A DNA stretch of 49,439 nucleotides. Origin: Byssothecium circinans (lineage: Eukaryota > Ascomycota > Dothideomycetes > Pleosporales > Massarinaceae). The DNA lies in contig ML976991.1 of the NCBI GenBank assembly GCA_010015675.1, positions 13,641 to 63,079 on the forward strand. Direction: 5' to 3'. The notes below the pieces were generated by a model. It saw only the letters and a list, made by a program, of their open reading frames with translations. It ran no database searches and was not told the origin of the DNA. The position numbers and the translations under genes are program-made. Numbering within the stretch: the first letter of the stretch is position 1; the number at the start of each line of letters is the position of its first letter. Shown here piece by piece: positions 34,870 to 46,100 of this stretch.

Positions 34870-35010
34870 TCAAGGCTTAACAACTCTAATAGAAATGTAC
34901 CGTCCAACTCCCTGGTGATCCATCCAACCCTCCACGCTGGCCACGACATTGATAAACCTCTTCTCAATCCTGAGAAGCTTGAAGGTCTGATACGGAATAT
35001 ACCCGACCAC
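34870..35010 (-). pseudogene. 3' fragment of a second methyltransferase copy
   Basis: On the minus strand, 46 codons from 35010 to a TGA at 34872-34870 (VVGYIPYQTFKLLRIEKRF, then INVVASVEG and RYISIRVVKP) align with the last residues of the intact methyltransferase at 29713-30686 (GYVPYQIFKLLGIQDRFINV, RYISVRAVKP). The SAM-binding domain is absent. Upstream DNA (35010-35440) is not alignable as methyltransferase by eye, so this is a truncated duplicate. Confidence 0.8.
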
Positions 35011-35663
35011 GCCTGCATATGACTCTAATTTACACTGTATGCACTTGCGCTCCGCGAGTACCAGGCGTCCCGGCGATCAAGAAGGAGCAATCATCACCAC
35101 TAGTACTCATGTGAGTACAGTAGGGTATCAACACAATGAAAAAACACGATAAGGATAAGGCGCACCGGCATCGGAACTCGAACGACTCCGGATGAACGAT
35201 TACGTAAGCGGAGCGGATTAACCTGCGTCCGACAGAGCGTCCCGGCGATAACAGTCCTCCGAGACTCTTCATTCTGGCGAGTGTGGTGCCCATTCTAGTA
35301 GTGAGTACGCTTCGGGAGAGCAAGCCCCCAGGCTTCGTCGAGGTCCTCCACCATTCGTGGACCCAAATGGATGGGGGGAATTTTGGCCACCGAAAGACGG
35401 CACCCCAATGTGTTGGACACGCCTCATGTGACCTCACCTTTTGCTCTTTAGGGTATGAGGAAGGAGCAGATCAATGTCACGGTGCTCTTCTGTCGTAGCG
35501 CCAAAGGTGCGCTTCATTTTGCTCTCCAGGCATCAATGCGCCTGATGTGGCAAGCCGTGAACTCGTCACGCCCTATGGCCCGAAGATGTGAATACCGTGA
35601 GGCAGATCCTACCCGTGGTTTAAATTCAGCTGGTGCTCACTTGATGGATCAATCCACATTCAC
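35011..35663. other. Intergenic, possible rearranged flank
   Basis: No supported gene. The 14-mer tcccggcgatcaag occurs at 35068-35081 and again at 34861-34874, flanking the methyltransferase fragment. A minus-strand frame at 35030-35437 is open but has no recognised similarity. I considered whether its start could be the lost 5' part of the second methyltransferase and could not show it. Confidence 0.3.
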
Positions 35664-36293
35664 TCACCTCTCACAGCGATCGCAGCATCGATCACAACAA
35701 CGATCGCAGCACCGGTCGCAACATCGGTCGCAACATCGGTCGCAACATCGGTCGCAGCATCGGTCGCAACATCGATCGCAGCATCTGTCGCAGCATCTGT
35801 CGCAACCCCGATCACAGAATCTGTCGCAACCCCGATCACAGCATCTGTCGCAGCAGTCGTCAAACAGTCTCCAGCTAAGCAGATCAGCCAAGCAGTCCCC
35901 GAGGAACCTTCCAAAGTTCCTAGCGCCGCCCCGAGATACCCTGTTGTTTTTACCCAGTATGCTTCGTTCGTCGTCTATCGATCCTCTCGTGTGAGGTCGT
36001 CCTTCCTCGGCTCCAGGATCGTACGAGCTGCGACTGCCTTCCGCATGATGGATCCGCAATGGCTGAGAGCTGCTCATCTGATGACAAGGGGATGGCTGGC
36101 TGTGTATGACTTCTGAGAGCTCCACTGGCTCCAAGGGTAGTGGCTTTCTCGTCTGTTGCATATCTCCACGCCGTTTGGGGAAAATTTGATGGCCTGGGAG
36201 CTCTTTGGGGAGGCGGATCGAGTAAGACGCTCTGTCTGGCCCTTTTATATATCCACAAGTTCGCGGAAGAGCGGACTGCGTTGGGTTCGACAC
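35664..36293 (-). CDS. Small protein with a C-terminal Cys-Asp-Arg-Cys tandem repeat tail
   Basis: An uninterrupted frame of 209 codons. A TATA box lies inside it at 36251-36241, so the true start may be the ATG at 36161 (MQQTRKPLPLEP), giving 165 residues. The front half is hydrophilic and Pro/Ser-rich. Then comes GARNFGRFLGDCLADLLSWR, a motif I associate with small fungal proteins of unknown function that end in a cysteine-rich tail. Here the tail is about fifteen CDRC-like units (a few CDRG/CDRF), so roughly half of its residues are cysteine. Possible roles are metal binding, disulfide formation or lipidation at the membrane; none is shown. A strong donor (GTGAGT) overlaps the last codons and could remove the stop, with a short extra exon ending at once in TGA. 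Confidence 0.6.
   Translation of the reverse strand: MSNPTQSALPRTCGYIKGPDRASYSIRLPKELPGHQIFPKRRGDMQQTRKPLPLEPVELSEVIHSQPSPCHQMSSSQPLRIHHAEGSRSSYDPGAEEGRPHTRGSIDDERSILGKNNRVSRGGARNFGRFLGDCLADLLSWRLFDDCCDRCCDRGCDRFCDRGCDRCCDRCCDRCCDRCCDRCCDRCCDRCCDRCCDRCCDRCCDRCER
35672..35856 (-). repeat. 12-bp minisatellite, about 15 copies, in frame
   Basis: The unit cgrtcgcarcat repeats from about 35672 to 35856, with single-base variants (cgatcg, cggtcg, ctgtcg, ccccgatcac). Because 12 is a multiple of 3, copy-number change keeps the minus-strand frame and adds or removes four residues (CDRC) at a time. Confidence 0.95.
36241..36251 (-). promoter_or_regulatory. TATA box for the Cys-repeat gene
   Basis: The minus strand reads TATATAAAAGG, an excellent TATA element, about 80 bp upstream of the ATG at 36161. 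This argues for initiation there rather than at 36293. Confidence 0.45.
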
Positions 36294-38234
36294 CGGCTTT
36301 TTAAATAGCAGGCGCTGAATAGGTCGGGTCGTTACATGATGTTAAATACCTCTGGTTATGCGACGACAAGTGTCGGTTCGTGTGCTATATTCGGCCGTCG
36401 TAGGCTGGGATAATGTTCCAATACTAAGCGGCTCGTCGTTGTTGAAACTATATTGAAACTCGCTAACTTAGGGTTGATGGGGCTATACTAGCCTACTTTT
36501 TTTTTACTTATTTCTAATACTAGCATACCTCTAGTTACTGCTGTCGTGCTAGTCTTAATGGGGTTGGTTCTCGCTCGTGGAGCACCAAGGAAGCTGTCAC
36601 TAAGATGGTAGAATAAAACGGTAGTCTGGATAGCTCTGCTAGAGTTCCTGACCTGCACTTTTACCACCGCTGGCTTTTTTCTAATCCACGAGAGGGCTTC
36701 TCGCTTATGTAACGTGCGGCCTTTACAGGCTTTTACCAGTGCATGCATGGTTTAAGAAGGATATAGATGCATACCTGATAGTTGATCGTTGGGGCGTGGT
36801 CGCGATATTATAAAATTGACAGACACTTCCTACCTCTTGCAAGCAAGCAAGTCCCAGAGAACAACACCTCTCCATTCCGTCCTCTCAGATACAAGTACCA
36901 TCTATTTTACACGCCCATCGCTAAAACCCAGGTTTCGCATCACCATTCACACTCGCCCATTACTTGACACGTGTAGACCTGTAACTAGGTGGTCTTGTAC
37001 CGACATACCGAGCGAGTCGACCACATTCAAACGCACTCGCCCCGTCCCATCCCGGTCATGTCTGTCTGCCAGGTGCCTGTCTGCCTCAGGCCGCAAATAC
37101 CCGCCCTCTGCCGTACACGTACATACATACATCAACAATAGATACACATTCTACCTACACCCCCCATTCAATGTTCCGTGCTGCGTCTGCGTCTGCGTCC
37201 TTCCCTTTCCAGTCACTCGGTATCCGTTATCGATATGGCTGCCTTGCCTTGTCCTGCCTCGTCCTGTCCACGAGAGCGAAAATTTTCTTCCCAATGTCTC
37301 AAATGCACAGCCAGCCAGCCAGGTAGCCAGGCATGAAAAAACAACAAAAAGCCGTTCGTTTCATTTCATTTCTCTCTCTGCCTATATATCTCTATCGCCT
37401 CCCCTCCTTTACTTCCGTTCGTTTGCTTTTTTGCTCCTGCGGTATTTTTCAATATACTTATTGGATATGTGAAGAAACGCAACGCGTTCGTCTCAAACAA
37501 TCGACTGCACGTGCGTGCGCACCTTGATGATCGACCCAAGGCGGCCGCGCCTTCCCACCTTTTTAAACTTTCTCTGGTCAAAGACTCACACCCATCACGC
37601 CATAGCTGGTGCGGATGAGCACCTCACTAACCCATCCACCTTGTACTACCAGCTACAGGCTCCACACAAAACATCAACTTTCCCCACACATCCCACAATC
37701 ATGCAAGCACCAACCAACACGAAGTTTTCAAACAGTCATACACATTTCTACACTATTCATCTCTTAGAGGCCGTCACTCCGTCCATCTATCCATCCTTCC
37801 GTCGTCGATCCATCTCCCGCCGAACGCGAAACTCTTTCGACTCCCATAACCTCGCGATCCGCACCAAGACAATGTCCCGGTTGCGTCTACAGCCCAGCAG
37901 AGGGAAACAAATGGAGGGTATCTCATGGGTATACAGCAGGCCCTTCACATGCAACAAAACGTTGCTGTTGAACGGACAAGCAAAAGGAACAGAAACCGGC
38001 CGCGTTGCTGACATGCCAACAAAGGAATACCAATGGACCTGCAAGGTATGCGAAGGGAACCACCCAGACCGGAACGCCGATGCTCGGAAAAGGAACAAGG
38101 GATACCGCTAAAACGCATCACAAAACACAAAAGTAAAAAGTGAAGAAATACAAGGGGTGAAGAGAAGGTCCGCAGACTTGGGAGGGTCCAGGGACAACGT
38201 ATGCATCGACAGTTCACCAGAGAACACACTGTGC
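36294..38234. other. Gene-poor intergenic, about 1.9 kb
   Basis: No supported gene. At 36488-36748 a minus-strand frame of 86 codons (REALSWIRKKPAVVKVQV) lies in AT-rich, stop-rich flanks and looks like a mobile-element relic, but no family is identified. From about 36790 to 38230 the plus strand is C/T-rich and low in coding character. Part of it should be the 3' UTR of the folliculin-like gene. Confidence 0.4.
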
Positions 38235-39680
38235 CTAACTGAACTGGCCGAATTGGTTGATGAGGGAATGGAGCAGACGGCAGAAGATCTGGTGCAACTC
38301 CACGAAGAAGTTCTCCATGCCCACAATCTCTATGAGGCTCTTCGCCTTCATCACATCACGGGAAACGCGCGGGAAGCCATCAGGATCGAGCCTCTTCGCT
38401 GAGAGAAATGATGAAACCGGAGTGATGTTGCGGGTGGTGGGAGAGCTGGAAACCGAGGAGAAAGGTCGCTCTTTCTGAGACGTGAATACGGGCATCGAGG
38501 ATGCAGTAGTTCCAAGAGGCGGAGTGCTAGGATTGGCTGTGGCCGGGCGAGTCGGTGGCGCTGAAGCGGCACTTTCCCTTTCGAGAACCTTTTCGGCAAG
38601 GGATATTATCCAGTTGGCGATGGATTCGAATACCTCAGTCACTTTGACCATGGCTCTGGTGGCTCGCAGTCCGTCGCGCCCGGCCATGGCAATGAGGGCA
38701 TATGTACGCTTCGCTCCACGTGAACGAGGATCCTGCAAACGGAAGACGTAGGCAATGGTATAGCCAGCATGAGAGTCGCCAAAGAACATTGGTCCGGATG
38801 CCTTTCCCATGGGCAGAGTTTCGGTGGACAGCGTGCGAATACATGTCCGTCGAAGGAGTGAGTATGAGGCAGGTGAGTGTGGCTGACTTGTGGAGACATA
38901 GCTCAATGTATGCGTGTGCATGGTGCTCCGAGAGACGAACATGGGCGATGCGGGAGTCGGATATGACTGGGAGCCGCTGCTTCCGAACGACTTGGACTGT
39001 TCCGTGTCCGAGGCATCGGAAGATTCGGAGCTGCTCATGTCACCACATGCCACTGCTCCGCGGACCGGGTAGTTGTGCGAGGTCCGCAGCACCGGGCTCC
39101 CGTTCCGGCCTCGGCCGTCTTTACAGGGACTACCAGGAGCGCCATCGGGAAGTCTATCGCTGGTTTTCTTTGGGATGACAATCTGGCAATTCTCACAGAC
39201 ATCCGGCTCGGAGTCAAAGGCGCTGCTGGGTCTCCGGCTGCCGAAGCTGCTGTCTGATGTCGGGAAGCTGGGGAAATATGGATTGTGGGTGGGTGAGCGC
39301 GGGCTAGTAGGAGGAGTCTCGAATGGCGAAGTGAGCTGTGGCAGACGACTGCTATTCAACTTGAGCGAGGTGGTTTGCTCGTACAGTCCGTTGCAGGAGA
39401 AGGGGGCATGCGGGTCCTCGGAAGGCGGCGTTACGCACGGGTTGCAGGAGGCGCATGCAGAAGCAGCAGCTTGGGTACAGATGATAGACGTGGGACCATG
39501 GATCTCGCAAAAGTGTGCGAGCGAGATCTGTGAAGGCGCAAGTTAGCTCATGGGTTTCCGGACGTCAAGACTGGGCACGCGGGGAGAGCAGTCAGGGACA
39601 AAGGTGAGCCAGCGGCGCCGCAAAAGCTTGTCTGCTCGCGCGAGTGTCTCAGGCGCGCGCATACGTACCGTGAAGTCCAT
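38235..39680 (-). CDS. lst7: LST7/folliculin homologue
   Basis: Exon 1 (39680-39669) encodes only MDFT. A 141-bp intron (GTACGT to CACAG) joins it to exon 2 (39527-38235), giving 434 residues. The N-terminus ISLAHFCEIHGPTSIICTQ is diagnostic of the folliculin/LST7 longin domain. A CxxC...CxxC-like pair (CASCNP, CENCQ) follows, as in fungal members. Then come MFFGDSHAGYTIAYVFRLQD, RTYALIAMA and a final helix FVELHQIFCRLLHSLI. LST7 works with LST4 as a GTPase-activating complex for the Rag GTPase Gtr2 at the vacuole, promoting TORC1 signalling upon amino-acid refeeding. A Ser/Pro-rich linker sits between the two halves of the longin fold. The model is intact. Confidence 0.88.
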
Positions 39681-41756
39681 GTTTCCTCCTCTGTCTTATC
39701 TCTACGGCTTCATGGTGCTCCGACTGGCGAGATGGTGGGTAGGTTGGGTGGCAGCTGACAGGATCGGTCGCCCCTGCCTGCTGAGAGGGGTGTAGTTTCG
39801 CGACAGGTTCGCGCCGGAATGCTCAGGTGTGCTCCGGCTGGGCGCTGTGAGTGGTGAATGCGCAAATATGGTCGCCAGACACAGCGGCGCCCGACTCGGG
39901 AGAGGGGGGTTGTGGAGGAGGGGTGGCGATGGTCGCGTGCGTGGTTGTAGTGGTGGTGGAGGTGGCACTTGAGGGGCCGTTGAGTTGGTAAGCCCAAGTC
40001 AGTGGTTCGTGTGGCAACAAGGTAAGAAGACGAAAGTATAGAGTTGAGATGAATCGATGAGTGACCGTCGGGCGAGGGAGAGGGAATGAGGGATTTAGAG
40101 TAGAGTTCACTTTGGGGCATGTGTAGCAATTACAGCGAGAGGTGATGGTAGGGCCGACACTACACCCTGGCCTAGCCAGAGCCAGCCCGCATCCGGCACC
40201 CGGTCACCGCTTTTTCGTTCCGTCTGATTGGCCCGTCATTTGCAGTTGCACCGCACGCTGACATGTGGAAGACGATGCACTCTCGCACTCTCGCACTGTA
40301 CCACGGCAGAGATAACGTCTCGCTACCTGAAGACATATCGCGGGCTGCTGTGCCCGGATGCTGTCTCTCTGCTGTCACGGCACCCAACATATCTGAAAAT
40401 GAAGTGTTACACCCTCACTGCGCCCAGCCTGCACCCCGGCACAATGCAGACAGATGCCCACAGAACCCAGCCTCGAAACGGCAGCCCTGCACCCATCCTC
40501 CCACCTTCTTCGAGTCTTAGATGGTCTTTTGGGCAACGACGGGCCAATGACGCAGCACAGCTTACGATGCCACCCGATGAATCTGTCGATGAGGTTCTGC
40601 GTCTCCCGATCCCACCTCCTGATCACCCTCACTTCACCCGTTGAACACGATCAACAGCGCCCCCGTCGTCATCCCCATCTCGATTCCCATGCCATGAATT
40701 CATCCAGCGTCGCGTCGCGTCCGGTCTCCTTCTGGCCGAGGTGCAAAGGGGCCGGAGAAACACAATCCAGCTTGAGCCAAGTGAGACGAATGCAAAATGC
40801 AACGCCCCGTTATTGTTAGTTTTGCGCAGGCATTGAATCAAATCACCCACCGGACTGCTGCTTTTTCCCAAACTCTGGCCTGCAGCTGCAGGACACTTGC
40901 AGGCATTTGCATGTTTGCAGTTTGGACCAGGAGTGGGGGAGCCTTTCGCACTCGCAGCGCCTGTCTCCGCCGTCTCCGCCGTCCCCACCTCTGTTGACGA
41001 GTCAAAGCATCGTCCGCCGGCGGTCTTCTCCATCGGCGACGCCTGTGCGTCTTCCAGAAGCTGCGCTGAGCTGCTGCTGGTCAGCATCCGATCGCTTCGA
41101 CTCGACTCGACTCGACCAAGTGGATCCTAGCAAAGTGCATCCAATAATTTGAGCCCGAACTTCTTTGTCGCTCCAACCGCTGCAGGGCCTTTAGCAATAT
41201 GGTTTCTGTAAGCACACGTGTGCGCTTTGGAGAAACTTCAGCCACACTCGTGCCTGTTAGTTGCGGGAAAATATGGGGAATCTATGGGGGAGGCGCACTG
41301 CCGATTCGTCGTCGGGTCTGGCACTTGCGTTCTTTCTTGCATGGCCGGCGCGAGGCTGCGCGTTGTGCCATTATCGTTGTATTGTTGCCGGCCTAGACCG
41401 GTGCGTGTACTCGTTTAGTACTGCGAGATATATCCGCTGAACAATGCTTCTGGATGCTTGGCGCGTCGTGGGCCGTCTTAACCGTTGGAGAAAGCCGTTT
41501 CCTATTATCATGTGGACCACCTGACTTTAGTTTCGGGACCTAGCTGTATTGGAAGTGCGCGCTTTGCGACGGGTGGGTAACAACTAACATGGCATGAAGT
41601 GAGCATCAAGGGACGGCAAGTATCATCATAACGTCTAGATGGGGCGTACAATTGTCACGATACAGATGCTGTGAGTATAGTACCACATTTACATATATCG
41701 ATTCCCAGACTGTAGAGGACGGATCCAGGTACCTATGTAGCACATCCTTCGCAAGG
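39681..41756. other. Intergenic, about 2.1 kb, nothing recognised
   Basis: Contains the upstream region of the folliculin-like gene and the 3' side of the F-box gene. A short cgact-type simple repeat occurs at about 41098-41120. Open stretches of 60-150 codons exist in several frames but overlap one another and have no motif. Confidence 0.4.
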
Positions 41757-43119
41757 CTAGATCTCCCTAGCCCCCTCATCGTCAGAATCATCAGCATCCG
41801 GAGGTCTTCCCCGCAAGATATCATAACCCATAAACTCGTTGAGGAAATTCCTCGAAGCCGTCACCTCCCTATACCTCTCCTTGTCCTGCTGCGTAAACTC
41901 CCTGCTCTCGGGCTTCATCCCCTGCACAATCAACGGCTCCCAGATCTGGTCCAGCTGCGTGATACCAATGCTGCTGCACGGTATATCGTCCAACAGCGCG
42001 GGCGACGTCACACCCACATCCCGCCAATGTTTCCTCCAACTGACGCTTTCGTGCGGTGACAGCCGTGTAATGAACGCATGGAGCAACCTCCTCCTATCGC
42101 TGAAGTTCGGGCAAGCAAGCAACTTTGCCACCTGCCCGACACCGCCCAGCACCAGCACGAAAGCAACGTCCTCGGCACAGGCGGGCTTACCGTGCCAACC
42201 CCTGAGCACCTTCTCCACCGACCCTGCGTAGGTTGGAGGTCTCAACTTGCGGGTAAGAACCTGCAGAATAAAACAATACATGTAGAAGAACTGCAAGCGC
42301 AGCGGCGGATCCAACTTGATGAGAATCTTCCTCTCCATGCCCATGATGCCCCCAGTGGTACAGATATCATATCCAATATGACTCCTGGGCCGAATCCTCC
42401 CCAGATCCCTCTCCAATATAACCCTCCTGTGCTCTTCCAGAAAATACCCCACGCCAAACACGAGCGGTATCATCTTCTCATACACACTAGCCCATAGCTG
42501 GCGCTGCCGTTCATTCGTATGCTTGAGCGTGTCGTTGAGGACAAAGTGGGCGAGTTCGCGCGTTAGCCGCACGGAGGCGATATGGCGGCGGCGCATCGAG
42601 AGCAGGTACTGCAGATCTGCCTCGTTGGGGCGGGGCGGTGGGTAGAGGCGCGTGTGAAGGGACCCCATCTTGTGCTTCACCCAGTGGCGGACGAGGGCGG
42701 GACCGCATGATGATATCAGGTCGTTCAGGGCGCGCGAGGTGAGGCGGAGGGAGAGGAGGTCGGCGATACCGAGGTCGGAGAGGATGTGGATGAGGAGTTC
42801 CGACGGAAGGCGCAGGAATGCGATTAGGAAGGGACTATGCGCTTGTCAGCATACACATCGTCACGAGCTTCTCTGCATCAACAATAGACTTCAATGTTGA
42901 TGGTGGGTGGATGTGGCCAAAGTACCTCTCCGGCGGCAACTGCTCCCCTGACCCCCTCTTCCGCACATGGCGAAACGACGCAATCAACCTGCTCTGGAAG
43001 CTCTCCGCCGCCTTGCCTATACTTGCTCTCTTGCTGCTCTGCTGCGCGGCGGCATCTGTGCCCCCACCGATGAGGGCGCGCGCAGGCGGTGAGCTAGTTC
43101 TGCTGCGGAACCTCTCCAT
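41757..43119 (-). CDS. F-box domain protein
   Basis: Exons 43119-42926 and 42834-41757 (91-bp intron, GTACTT to CATAG) encode 423 residues. The first 64 are Ser/Arg-rich. An F-box follows directly across the junction, at about residues 67-110 (LRLPSELLIHILSDLGIADL, then LSLRLTSRALNDLI). F-box proteins recruit substrates to SCF ubiquitin ligases through Skp1. The remaining 300 residues (HWVKHKMGS..., YMYCFILQVLTRKLRP, acidic end DADDSDDEG) contain no LRR, WD40 or other known substrate domain, so the substrate cannot be guessed. The start is chosen because the donor at 42925 restores the F-box frame. Confidence 0.8.
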
Positions 43120-46100
43120 CTTCCTAGCTCTAGCTCACTCAACAATAAGCTCCTATTCCGCCGATGACGGCCGATCGAATCAGAGCGCAGAGTAGATTCC
43201 AGGTGCGAACGGCGGGGATGTTAAATTGTTCTCGAGCAGCGTAGATAGCTCTCTCTGTGCTCCGCGGCGCAAAAGGGATGATATCGCAGCAGGCAAAGAG
43301 GTCTGGCTACAACCCCATCATCCCAAAAGCGAACAAAGACAAGAGAAAGAGGGGGGAAGGCAAGGAGGAAGGCAAAAAGGGTGGGAGAGCAAAAGGTGAC
43401 CTGAGCTCTGCAGCAGTGCAGCAAGTTGCAAGCGCAGAAAGAAGCGCAATACGAACCAGGCCGGCGGCGGCAGAATTCTAGGCCTTGTTGATGCCTGCCC
43501 CGTATCTAAACAATATGCGCGCAAAAACGACCGGCACCGTCTCTGTCTGTCTGTCATCTGCTGTACTGTATGTACTGCTGCAGGGCGGATCATCTGCAGA
43601 CCAGCCGCGAAAGGATGCACGGAACAGCGCCACGAGGACCAACCTGAAACATTGCCGAGAAAGGCTAAGAATATCCCAACAAAAACGTGCCTAACGCACG
43701 TAAGACTCTCTAATCTACATGTGATCCTATCGATAACCGAACTCGAATGGGGGTTGACCGTTGACGGGAGGACCAGGTTGCTGCCTCGCTTGACCTTCCT
43801 CCTTTATCTAGCGATTCGCATGCTGCCTCCAGCACGAGGAGAAGAAGGTAGGTATACCTTCTAGAAGATTTATTATATACGTCACCACTGCAAAAGGGCG
43901 CACAACTACCATCCTAGCATCATCCGCCCCTCGTCATTATTCGAGACGAAAAGCCGAAAGGGGACCGGTCGCAACGCATGAAAATAGCTGAACCACATAC
44001 TCCTTGCAGCCATGCTATCCACGTGCGACAGGTGCGGTGCTACTCTCGACGACGACGGCGAGAGGGAGCACCAATGACGCACAACGTTGCCTTCGGCTGG
44101 GGGGAACTCGGGCGGCTCTTTGTGCAGCCATGTGGCTGTTTCTCGTGCGCCCCGTTGTGCGTGTGTGTATGCGAGATGTAGACTGTCACCTGTTCCTATA
44201 CCTGTGACTTTCTTTCCCTGTCTGTTTGCTGCTGTGCTCGGCGAGACGCGGTATCTAGCGAGATGCCGGGAAAGGAGGGAGATTGCGAGACGGGCGGGCG
44301 GGGCCATGTATGTATGCGTTGTACGGTCTTACCTGGTCTTTTATTTTGCTCGAAAGGTAAAGGTAACGGGGTACGCTATTTGAGCTCCAACGGTTTTTTG
44401 GACGGGGCAAACGTTTCTTAAAAGATCTAACGTCCCTCACTGCTTAGCGAGAAACACTGTGTGCCGAGAAAAATAAGGGGTACTTTGACTTTCAGCAACT
44501 AGAAAGCTTATGCGCACAATAGGTATTGCTATAATTCTACGAAACTAAGCTGCTATAGCTAATCCCAAATGTCTATGATTTACTTTGCCCTAAAATTACG
44601 TTCGCATTGTTGCTTCTGCGCCTAATTTACACAGCGCCTTGTATCGTGGCATAACGGCCTTCCCTACCCATAGCGTTAACGTCAAGCTTTTTCGCTCTAA
44701 ATTTTTGTAGAACAGGCTTATCCTACCCTCACAATCTCCATCTAATACTAGGAAGTCATCATCAGCCCCACGCGCGCTGCGGGGCGCAATTCCCCATGCA
44801 GTGCTGTCCCGGCGATTAGTACTTCCACCGGAAGCGAACCACCGATCTGGGCTAATGCGCGATGACCCCGCACGTCTTACATTATACCCCGCGCTGGTAT
44901 TTTACGGTATGATGTGTGGCTGTGCGAATTGCACAAGCGTTCAGAATATCACTAATCCAACTTTAAGATCGGGAGTAGTGCCAAGACCCTCAGGGCCACG
45001 GCGCTTGTTAGTCTAGCCAGCGCGTTTCCAGCGTCGAAACCAGCCATCTTATTGTACGCTTTGAGACGCGGTCTAACCCATAGCGATAACTACTTCGTAA
45101 CGTAGAGACATAGCACTGTGTCGCCCTTGCCGCCACCCCCTCCGCTGGCCGAACGAAAGACCTAACTAAGCCTACTGCGTCCTCATGCTTCTTAAGTCCA
45201 TCGGCGCCGATTTCTAGACCAAGCAGCAGCCGAGCTCCAGTCTCGGCTCGTTAAAGGGGAGTGCGATGTGATAGGAAAGATATAAGATAGGTAGCAGCCC
45301 TAGACATTAAAGTATTTGCTTTAGTAAGTAGTTTCAGCCAAGCACCACTGGCAAAGCGCTGTCGTTTAAAGCGTACACGAAGGTGGAAAGGCCCCGGATG
45401 CTCAGGCGATATAGATGTCGTACGGTCAAATAACTAGTGGCTGTATACATGAAGCACCGCAATCTCTAGGGTCATAGAGATGTGCCCTGTGAGGGCCGTA
45501 AGGAGTTTTGTCGCGGTGCGAGGGCAGGACAGTACGCAGTGGAAAAGATTGTGGGATTAAACTGAGGTGGTACTATCTAGAAGCTACAGAAGGTGTAGGA
45601 GCGCGGGCACAAACAACGCTAGTCCTAGATAGGTGGAAGGAAAGTTGCAACCACGTAAGGTAGGAGCAACTATCCTGTAAGGTAAGAGCCATAAACCGTG
45701 ACAAGTTTTAGGTGATTCATGGTGGCTATTCTTAGCAAGACCCTACACCATCTAGAACTGCATATAGCTCTATGCTCTTCAGCCATATCTACATACCATC
45801 GCCTCCGGCGCAAGCTCTGTACCTGTGCGGGCCGGCCATCCTCCCTGCTAGCGGTGGCGAGCTGAATTGCCCTGGGCCTAGATTGTCTGCTTGCAAGTCC
45901 CGTTAATTAAGTGGTTATATGTCCATTTTTGTACGATGTTCACGCCTTAATCTTCCGTCTTGTGGCGCTTACAGGTCAGGTGAGGCTATCCACGTGATGT
46001 CAGTTCGTTAGAGCTCAGCCACAATGCACCGGTCACAACCTTCAGCCTGATCGTACTGAATACACTTTCTCTCGCCTATGCGGGTTTTTTAGGGTACAGC

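Noticed and set aside
35155..35250. tRNA-like segment containing gttcgagttcc on the minus strand
   Set aside because: The arms do not pair and no acceptor stem can be drawn.
35030..35437. Minus-strand frame as the missing 5' part of the second methyltransferase
   Set aside because: No convincing residue match to the first exon or SAM motifs of the intact copy.
35672..35856. CRISPR-like array
   Set aside because: The units are contiguous 12-mers without spacers, inside a eukaryotic coding frame.
35455..35994. Plus-strand frame reading the 12-bp repeat as SQHR repeats
   Set aside because: The minus strand has a TATA box, a recognisable motif before the repeat and a better frame. The plus frame is the mirror of the repeat.
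36300..36340. LTR of a retrotransposon beginning tgtaacgacccgacc on the minus strand
   Set aside because: No second LTR, primer-binding site or polypurine tract could be found in the window, so it is not listed as a feature.
36789..38111. Two long plus-strand frames (227 and 198 codons)
   Set aside because: Pyrimidine-rich, low-complexity translations in a region antisense to the probable 3' UTR of the folliculin-like gene.
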